Assembly: GCA_036490795.1 (NCBI GenBank)
Contig: DASXDG010000253.1
Span: 1 to 5,655 of the forward strand
Source of the DNA: JAFARZ01 sp036490795
Lineage (GTDB): Bacteria > Actinomycetota > Actinomycetes > Streptosporangiales > Streptosporangiaceae
Length of the DNA stretch: 5,655 nt
Direction of reading: 5' to 3'
Shown here piece by piece: positions 1 to 3,068 of the stretch. The position numbers and the translations under genes were made by a program. How positions within the stretch are numbered: position 1 is the stretch's first letter; every line of letters starts with the position of its first letter. Below the pieces are notes generated by a model. It did no database searches, was not told where the DNA came from, and saw only the letters and a list, made by a program, of their open reading frames with translations.

Positions 1-133
1 CGCGGAGCTGATTGAGTTCCAGCAGGGCCGGACCGCGGACGCCCCGCTGTGCCTCACCTGCGGCACGAAGATGCGCCCCGCGGGCAGCTGCTACGTCTGC
101 GAAGGCTGCGGCTCCACCAGCGGCTGCTCTTAA
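1..133 (+). CDS. nrdJ: Vitamin B12-dependent (class II) ribonucleotide reductase, C-terminal end (partial)
   Basis: The window opens inside this gene; reading from base 2 gives 43 residues to TAA at 131-133. NrdJ reduces ribonucleotides to deoxyribonucleotides in the cytoplasm using adenosylcobalamin, supplying DNA precursors. The tail has six cysteines (fragment residues 17, 20, 30, 33, 36 and 42) in the order CLTC, CYVCEGC and a final GCS. This zinc-ribbon-like ending, with the phrase GTKMRPAGSCYVCEGCGSTS, is what I recognise from actinobacterial NrdJ, where C-terminal cysteines re-reduce the active-site disulfide. The catalytic barrel and the start lie outside the window. A long hairpin (165-204) begins 31 bases after the stop and probably ends the transcript. 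Nothing downstream appears co-transcribed. Identification rests on the tail alone but that tail is very distinctive. Confidence 0.93.
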   Translation, partial: AELIEFQQGRTADAPLCLTCGTKMRPAGSCYVCEGCGSTSGCS

Positions 134-157
134 TTCCAGGCCGCTTAGCGAGGTGTT

Positions 158-211
158 TTCCCAGTTCAGGAGGGATGCGGCCGTTAGGCTGCATTCCTCC
201 TGAATGCCATC
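158..211. repeat. Interspersed hairpin element, copy 1
   Basis: This is the hairpin at 165-204 plus flanks that are also shared with copy 2 at 2676-2731. The left flank reads TTCCCAG here and TTCCCAT there; the right flank shares TGC and then T and C at matched spacing. Arms match at 16 of 18 positions, and the two differing stem positions (A175-T194, T176-A193) are G-C and C-G pairs in copy 2, so pairing is kept. The loops differ (GTTA against GATCAT). Confidence 0.65.
165..204 (+). terminator. Long-stem hairpin, probable nrdJ terminator
   Basis: The arm TTCAGGAGGGATGCGGCC (165-182) pairs over all 18 positions with 187-204, with two G-T wobbles (174/195 and 179/190) and loop GTTA (183-186). 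No T-tract follows, as is common for actinomycete terminators. It lies 31 bases after the nrdJ stop. A second copy of the same element sits at 2676-2731. Confidence 0.8.
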
Positions 212-223
212 TAAGTGCTGTAT

Positions 224-240
224 GTTGCATCTGATGCAAC
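224..240. promoter_or_regulatory. 17-bp perfect palindrome, operator-like
   Basis: The sequence is GTTGCATC, then T, then GATGCAAC: two perfect 8-base arms around one central base. The size and symmetry suit a dimeric regulator's binding site, but no gene start lies close enough on either strand to name a target. It could also be a relic of a lost promoter, or a short hairpin, though a one-base loop argues against folding in full. I cannot assign a regulator. Confidence 0.35.
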
Positions 241-358
241 GCATGTGCGAGTGAGAAACTGACCTCTAGTAACCCTCAGTTTCCGGGAAGCGACACGGAA
301 CTTAGGACAGGCGCCGACAATCGGCCGTGACCGCCGTGGCAGGTGCAGGCGGAATTCG

Positions 359-398
359 CTAATCCAGCCTGCTGAACATGCTAATAGCCGCGGCGATT
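359..398. repeat. Diverged 40-bp direct repeat, copy A
   Basis: It aligns without gaps to 725-764 at about 32 of 40 positions; the shared core is AACATGCTAAT. Read on the minus strand, both copies give a short peptide ending ISMFS(R/G)LD and then TAG, and four of the differences are synonymous in that reading. This suggests both are ends of related vanished minus-strand genes, or target-site-like duplications framing the 366 bp between them. The role is unknown. Confidence 0.5.
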
Positions 399-488
399 GG
401 GTCGTTTGTTAGGTTGGTTGGGGACGTAAGGTTCGGGCCGAGGGATAGACCGCTCACTGGCCAGGCGGCAGGTTGCCAGCCAGAGGAT

Positions 489-551
489 CGGCAGATCGCC
501 CACGATCAGTCCGGCAGATCGCCCACGAAGGTACCGGCAGATCGCCCACGA
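489..551. repeat. Three tandem copies of a 17-bp motif at 23-bp period
   Basis: CGGCAGATCGCCCACGA occurs without a mismatch at 489-505, 512-528 and 535-551. The two gaps between copies are 6 bases each and unrelated (TCAGTC and AGGTAC), so the spacing of 23 bp, about two helical turns, is kept while the spacer is free. That pattern fits binding sites for an oligomeric protein: transposon-end sites (IS21-family ends carry several direct repeats), plasmid-type iterons, or operators. No transposase or replication gene is intact nearby, so the partner is probably lost. This is too short and too few-copy to be a CRISPR array. Confidence 0.85.
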
Positions 552-586
552 ATGGGCGCCTGAGCGTTTAAACGCCGCACGAGCTG

Positions 587-760
587 ATGTCGTGCCTGGC
601 TGACCTGACGGGCATCAGCGTCGGCACCGCCGAGCGTCGGTCCCAGGGGCAAAGCAAGACTAAGCCGCTTATGTCGGACAGCGCACGGCCGATGACCGAG
701 GAGGTGTGGGCAGCCAGAAACTTACTAATCCAACCCACTAAACATGCTAATCGCCGCTAA
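587..760 (+). pseudogene. Doubtful 57-codon frame with an HTH-like stretch, probable gene remnant
   Basis: The frame runs from ATG 587 to TAA 758-760. Residues 4-17 (LADLTGISVGTAER) resemble a helix-turn-helix of the kind found in actinobacterial plasmid or regulatory proteins. The rest is not protein-like in any way I recognise, and there is no good ribosome-binding site before the ATG. Its end overlaps the 40-bp repeat copy B, whose substitution pattern favours coding on the other strand. Either it is a scrap of a broken gene or a chance frame. Confidence 0.2.
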
Positions 761-764
761 GATT
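725..764. repeat. Diverged 40-bp direct repeat, copy B
   Basis: This is the partner of 359-398 in the same orientation. Besides the match to copy A it contains the word CTAA four times (starts at 725, 738, 747 and 757), roughly once per helical turn. On the minus strand it reads (L)AAISMFSGLD and then TAG, preceded by an arginine-rich stretch. It begins 20 bp before the winged-helix remnant. Confidence 0.5.
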
Positions 765-783
765 CGCCGGACCGCTCGCCTGA

Positions 784-990
784 CGGCTCGACATCCGTCC
801 GGTTCAAGCCGGTGTCCGCCGCGAGCACATACTGCGTCGCGTGCCCGCCACGTTCCGCCTCGCTGACATCAGGACGGCAGTGCCAGGCATCAGCGACCAG
901 GCGATCCGGCTCGTCCTGGAGCAATTTAGGGGTGAAGGCAAGGTCCGGGGCGACGGAACGGGCCGTTCCGCAACCTGGACACGGCGATGA
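784..990 (+). pseudogene. Remnant of a winged-helix protein C-terminus (Fic-like or similar)
   Basis: Between stops at 781-783 and 988-990 the + strand reads 68 codons. The last ~45 are clearly protein-like: FRLADIRTAVPG, then ISDQAIRLVLEQF, then GEGKVRGDGTGRSATW. This is a compact winged-helix pattern (helix, recognition helix, then a wing with GTGRSATW). I associate such endings with C-terminal DNA-binding domains of Fic-family and related accessory proteins, but that family call is from memory and uncertain. There is no ATG and no ribosome-binding site; the first ~20 codons look degraded. It therefore appears to be the truncated 3' end of a gene whose front is gone. A long open frame on the opposite strand over 757-1113 looks like its shadow. 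Confidence 0.5.
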
Positions 991-1033
991 ACACCACACT
1001 CTCGGGGCTGCCCGGGAATCCACACCCTGACTT

Positions 1034-1073
1034 CCGGGCCTGATCGCGAAAACCGCGACCGCATCAGGCCCGG
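1034..1073. terminator. Bulged G/C-rich hairpin
   Basis: CCGGGCCTGAT (1034-1044) pairs perfectly over 11 bases with ATCAGGCCCGG (1063-1073). An inner CGCG/CGCG stem (1045-1048 with 1054-1057, loop AAAAC) stacks on it with a 5-base bulge. It starts 44 bases after the winged-helix remnant and ends 60 bases before the next gene, so it probably is the old terminator of that lost gene and insulates the downstream operon. No T-tract follows. Confidence 0.6.
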
Positions 1074-1097
1074 TCGCGCGGACAAGAGTCGCCGGGG

Positions 1098-1133
1098 GAC
1101 AACTTTGTATCAAATGAATGATACATTCAGGTC
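1098..1133 (+). promoter_or_regulatory. Probable leaderless promoter with overlapping GntR-type operator
   Basis: A perfect inverted repeat TGTATCA (1106-1112), six bases, TGATACA (1119-1125) lies just before the ATG at 1134. A -10-like TACATT at 1122-1127 would place transcription start on or next to the A of that ATG, and no proper Shine-Dalgarno sequence is present, so the message is probably leaderless. A possible -35, GACAAC at 1098-1103, is weak. A repressor on the palindrome would cover the -10 box. Because a GntR/YtrA-type regulator is the second gene of this operon, autoregulation is the natural inference. Confidence 0.55.
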
Positions 1134-2060
1134 ATGACGCACTACTCAGGGGCCGGTCTTACGGGCATGATCTTCTGGATACAGGCCACGTTCGTACTGC
1201 TCTATGTAGGTGTCCCGGTGCTGCTTGTCGGCACCTCTGTGTGGTGGGCGGCGCGCCGGGCACGTCTTGATGTACCGGCCGGCCTGGTCCGTCGTGCTCG
1301 ATCGGCAAGGCTAGCCGGGCTTGCCGCGGGTCTCCTCCTGGGCTTCCTGGCTATCTGGCTCGGCCAGGGACAGCTCGCACCGGCCACGGTCGCCGTTGGA
1401 TACCTGTTCGGCCTGCTGGCGGCCGAGTTGCTCTGGGTGCCTGCGCCCACCGGGCCGCTACGGGTCGCCGCACTTCAGACTCGGTACGTCCGCCGCTACA
1501 TACCGCGGTGGTCGATTCCTGCGCTGCTTTGCGCTGGCGTTCTTGCCGTCGCCGTGCCGATCGTGCTTGCCGTGCTGCCTAGGGTCAGCTACGGGCCGTG
1601 GCACCCTGACGCCCTGGATGCTCCTCAGATCCTCCTGCCCGGAGGAGCGCTGCAGTGGCCGGCGGCTGAGTGTGTGCCGCCGGCGGCGCTCGCCGTGCTC
1701 GCTCTTGTCGTCGGCGGCATCGCGCTGCGCCGCGTGGTTTTGCTGCCGCCGGTCGCGGTGGAACAGCCCGGTCTGGACGAGCATGCCCGCCGCAACAGCG
1801 CGCGTGCCGTGATCGCCGCCGTGCTCGCGATCGAACTGTTCGTCCTTGCGGCCCAGGCGACCCTGGCGAGCAGCGGCGTGGCCGTCCCCGGGCCTGGTGG
1901 CGGTCGTCCCTACTTGATCTCGCGGATCCTAGTCTGGTGCGGCATCAGCCTGCCTATCGCTGGTGTCCTGGTGTGGTGCGTGATGGGCTGGTGGAAGCGC
2001 CTGGTGGTTGAACCGCCTGCTGCCGCGCCGGCCGGTCCGGCCGGTTCGGCCGCTGTATGA
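1134..2060 (+). CDS. Seven-segment integral membrane protein of unknown function
   Basis: The 308-residue protein has seven likely membrane segments at about residues 12-38, 58-76, 81-103, 126-149, 182-205, 223-247 and 262-286. Arginine/lysine-rich loops at 40-58, 104-125, 199-225 and after 286 alternate with uncharged ones, so the positive-inside rule gives an outside N-terminus and a cytoplasmic C-terminus. The longest external loop is about 150-181. The tail (294-308) is an Ala/Pro/Gly-rich low-complexity stretch. I see no ATP-binding, catalytic or transporter signature and recognise no named family. The start at 1134 is supported by the promoter just before it and the absence of an earlier in-frame choice with a better site. 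Its stop overlaps the start of the GntR gene by 4 bp (ATGA), implying translational coupling. YtrA-type regulators commonly control membrane or ABC-transport genes beside them, so a role in export, envelope stress or drug response is possible but unproven. Confidence 0.85.
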   Translation: MTHYSGAGLTGMIFWIQATFVLLYVGVPVLLVGTSVWWAARRARLDVPAGLVRRARSARLAGLAAGLLLGFLAIWLGQGQLAPATVAVGYLFGLLAAELLWVPAPTGPLRVAALQTRYVRRYIPRWSIPALLCAGVLAVAVPIVLAVLPRVSYGPWHPDALDAPQILLPGGALQWPAAECVPPAALAVLALVVGGIALRRVVLLPPVAVEQPGLDEHARRNSARAVIAAVLAIELFVLAAQATLASSGVAVPGPGGGRPYLISRILVWCGISLPIAGVLVWCVMGWWKRLVVEPPAAAPAGPAGSAAV

Positions 2061-2494
2061 GCGCCGCGTTGCCTGGGCGCCCAGGATCAGGCCTGGCGGC
2101 GCCAGCGCTCCGAGTCGACGTGACATCCCCGGTCCCGCCGTATGAGCAGTTGCGGGAGCAGATCGCCGGGCTCATCGCGACCGGGCTCTTGCAGGCCGGC
2201 CAGCGGCTGCCTCCGGTGCGCCAGGTCGCTGCCGATCTCGGCCTGGCCGGAGGCACTGTCGCCCGCGCCTATCGGGAACTAGCGCAGGCTGGCCTGGTCG
2301 AGGGTGGCGGCCGACACGGAACACTCGTCCGGTCAGGCACGCGGACCCTTGCCGACGATCAATCCGGACAGCGGGTCCTGTCCGCCGCGGCCGATCACCT
2401 CGCCAGCATCGCGCGTGACCTCGGGCTTAGTGACGATGCCGTGCTGGCCGTAGTCCGCAACGCGCTAGCGCGCAGGACACCGCAGCGTGCTTGA
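2057..2494 (+). CDS. GntR-family transcriptional regulator, YtrA-like subfamily
   Basis: The 145-residue protein has an N-terminal GntR winged helix at about residues 28-92: PPYEQLREQIAGLI forms the first helix, LPPVRQVAADLGL and GTVARAYRELAQAGL the helix-turn-helix, and EGGGRHGTLV the wing. The remaining ~50 residues are just two short helices (about 100-118 and 123-140), far smaller than the effector domains of FadR, HutC or MocR types. That is the hallmark of the YtrA group, which acts as a dimer and usually represses its own operon. The start codon overlaps the preceding membrane-protein stop by 4 bp, so it is made from the same message. The palindrome at 1106-1125 is its likely target. 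The first ~18 residues are Ala/Gly/Pro-rich and lie before the domain; a later start is possible, but the ATGA overlap favours this one. Confidence 0.92.
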   Translation: MSAALPGRPGSGLAAPALRVDVTSPVPPYEQLREQIAGLIATGLLQAGQRLPPVRQVAADLGLAGGTVARAYRELAQAGLVEGGGRHGTLVRSGTRTLADDQSGQRVLSAAADHLASIARDLGLSDDAVLAVVRNALARRTPQRA

Positions 2495-2674
2495 ACGGCT
2501 GCGGCCCTCCCGGCATCGTCATCGAACCTGACCAAGCGCGCGGTATCCACGCCGAAGCTGATCGTCACCGACTCCGGGCTCGGCGGTCGGCTCATCGGCA
2601 TGTCGGAGGAACGGGCTAGATGCCGCACTGTTGACGCTCGACGGCTCAGCTTCCTGAGCCGCTCCAACCGGTAA
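2495..2674 (+). pseudogene. Remnant of a DUF4143-type ATPase (C-terminal domain fragment)
   Basis: The sequence directly after the GntR stop (2492-2494) stays open in the same frame to TAA 2672-2674. It contains SSNLTKRAVSTPKLIVTDSG followed by LGGRLIGMSEER. I recognise this as the segment of AAA+ ATPases with a DUF4143 domain that normally reads like PAWSSNLTKR...PK..L.DSGLA..L.G. The Walker ATPase half is missing in front, and the match fades after about base 2620, so only a short internal piece survives. No start codon or ribosome site belongs to it. It looks like debris fused by chance behind the operon; readthrough of one stop would extend the regulator by 59 residues, but I see no sign this is used. 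Confidence 0.55.
2642..2661. terminator. Small stem-loop before the large hairpin
   Basis: CGGCTCAG (2642-2649) pairs perfectly with CTGAGCCG (2654-2661) around loop CTTC. It lies 23 bases before the main hairpin at 2684-2723. The two may act together to stop transcription from the membrane-protein/GntR operon, the nearest + strand transcript. Confidence 0.4.
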
Positions 2675-2675
2675 A

Positions 2676-2731
2676 TTCCCATTTCAGGAGGGGCGCGGCC
2701 GATCATGGCCGCGCCCCTCCTGAGTGCTGTC
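2676..2731. repeat. Interspersed hairpin element, copy 2
   Basis: This copy is homologous to 158-211, including flanking bases outside the stem. Compared with copy 1, two stem pairs are changed on both sides (G2693-C2714, C2694-G2713 against A-T and T-A), and both wobbles of copy 1 have become Watson-Crick pairs, while the outermost pair is a T-G wobble here. The left edge begins 1 base after the TAA that closes the DUF4143 remnant. Confidence 0.65.
2684..2723 (+). terminator. Strong 17-bp hairpin, probable operon terminator
   Basis: TCAGGAGGGGCGCGGCC (2684-2700) pairs without mismatch with 2707-2723, loop GATCAT. No T-tract follows. It is well placed to end the GntR operon and to protect the downstream glucanase control region, and is the second copy of the element found after nrdJ. 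Confidence 0.75.
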
Positions 2732-2769
2732 AGGACCGTTCGCCGCAACTGGCCCGTCGGGTCCCGCGA

Positions 2770-2809
2770 CAAGTTGCTGCAAACTTGCAGAAACTTGCTT
2801 GAATTTTGC
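2770..2809 (+). promoter_or_regulatory. Helically phased TTGC array, probable operator for the glucanase gene
   Basis: TTGC begins at 2774, 2785, 2795 and 2806, i.e. every 10-11 bases, with A-rich gaps; AAACTTGC is repeated exactly at 2781-2788 and 2791-2798. The same stretch includes an inverted repeat CAAGTT (2770-2775), six bases, AACTTG (2782-2787). Binding sites on one helix face before a secreted polysaccharide hydrolase suggest a sugar-responsive repressor or activator. The regulator is not in the window and its identity is inference only. Confidence 0.45.
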
Positions 2810-2970
2810 GGAAAATACGTCATTCATTATGCATCGAAGTCACACATGACGACTACTCAGTCTGCCGCCGACGTCACTCGGAGTTCAGTGGTACTGGGCT
2901 AAGTCGCTGAGCTGGCGTTTCTTCCCGGACGATCGTTTCCTCTTTGCCTTAATCAGTTTATCTCAACCTA

Positions 2971-2987
2971 AATATCGTCGAGATATT
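2971..2987. promoter_or_regulatory. AATATC-N5-GATATT palindrome
   Basis: Arms AATATC (2971-2976) and GATATT (2982-2987) flank GTCGA. It sits 78 bases before the glucanase ATG in an A/T-rich patch, a suitable position for an operator near the promoter or for a small stem in the leader. The function is unassigned. Confidence 0.35.
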
Positions 2988-3055
2988 GCAAAGGGATGCT
3001 TGGAAGTTTAGCTTCAGCGCTAAGGCGCCGAGAACAGAGCCCGGCGCTACGCGTC

Positions 3056-3068
3056 GAGAGGAGCAATG
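3056..3068 (+). promoter_or_regulatory. Ribosome-binding site of the GH87 gene
   Basis: GAGAGGAG at 3056-3063 is the only strong Shine-Dalgarno match near the start. It leaves only 2 bases before ATG 3066, unusually tight, but 5 bases before the adjacent in-frame GTG at 3069. Initiation at either gives a product differing by one residue and the same signal peptide. Confidence 0.6.

Larger units (their letters stand above)
134..783. other. Gene-poor, decayed intergenic stretch after nrdJ
   Basis: I see no convincing intact gene here on either strand; open frames are short, of unlikely composition and without good ribosome sites. What it does hold is listed separately: the nrdJ hairpin (165-204), a 17-bp palindrome (224-240), a short stem of GAAACTGA at 255-262 with TCAGTTTC at 276-283 (13-base loop), three 23-bp-period repeats (489-551), two diverged 40-bp direct repeats (359-398 and 725-764) and a doubtful 57-codon frame (587-760). 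The mixture of repeats and partial frames looks like debris of an old insertion. Base composition is less GC-rich around 200-420 than in the flanking genes. Confidence 0.6.
2732..3065 (+). other. Upstream control region of the GH87 gene
   Basis: Over 330 bases without a convincing gene separate the hairpin from the glucanase start. The stretch is richer in A/T than the genes on either side, particularly at 2780-2840 and 2940-2990. It contains the phased TTGC array (2770-2809), CATTAT at 2825-2830 and TATGCA at 2828-2833 as weak -10 candidates, and the AATATC/GATATT palindrome (2971-2987). If transcription begins near 2835-2840 the untranslated leader would exceed 200 bases, with room for further control; a start near 2990 is equally possible. 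Confidence 0.5.

Noticed and set aside
49..239. Short frames on both strands over the end of nrdJ and its hairpin
   Set aside because: They are shadows of the nrdJ frame and of the inverted repeat; no start signals are present.
489..551. CRISPR array
   Set aside because: There are just three 17-bp repeats with 6-bp gaps; CRISPR repeats and spacers are both much longer, and no cas gene is present.
378..563. A 61-codon + strand frame across the 23-bp repeats
   Set aside because: The repeat period of 23 is not a multiple of three, so the copies are read in different frames; the repeats are therefore not protein repeats.
757..1113. A 118-codon minus-strand frame over the winged-helix remnant
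   Set aside because: Its sequence shows no recognisable pattern, whereas the opposite strand gives a clear winged-helix ending. Its first codons also overlap the hairpin and promoter region of the next operon.
1321..1812. Overlapping + and - frames inside the membrane-protein gene
   Set aside because: The Arg/Ser/Cys-rich composition is typical of wrong frames in GC-rich DNA; the frame from 1134 has coherent membrane segments and correct coupling to the GntR gene.
2705..2902. A 65-codon + strand frame downstream of the operon hairpin
   Set aside because: Its ATG lies in the loop of the hairpin, it has no ribosome site, and it runs through the TTGC control array; composition is not protein-like.
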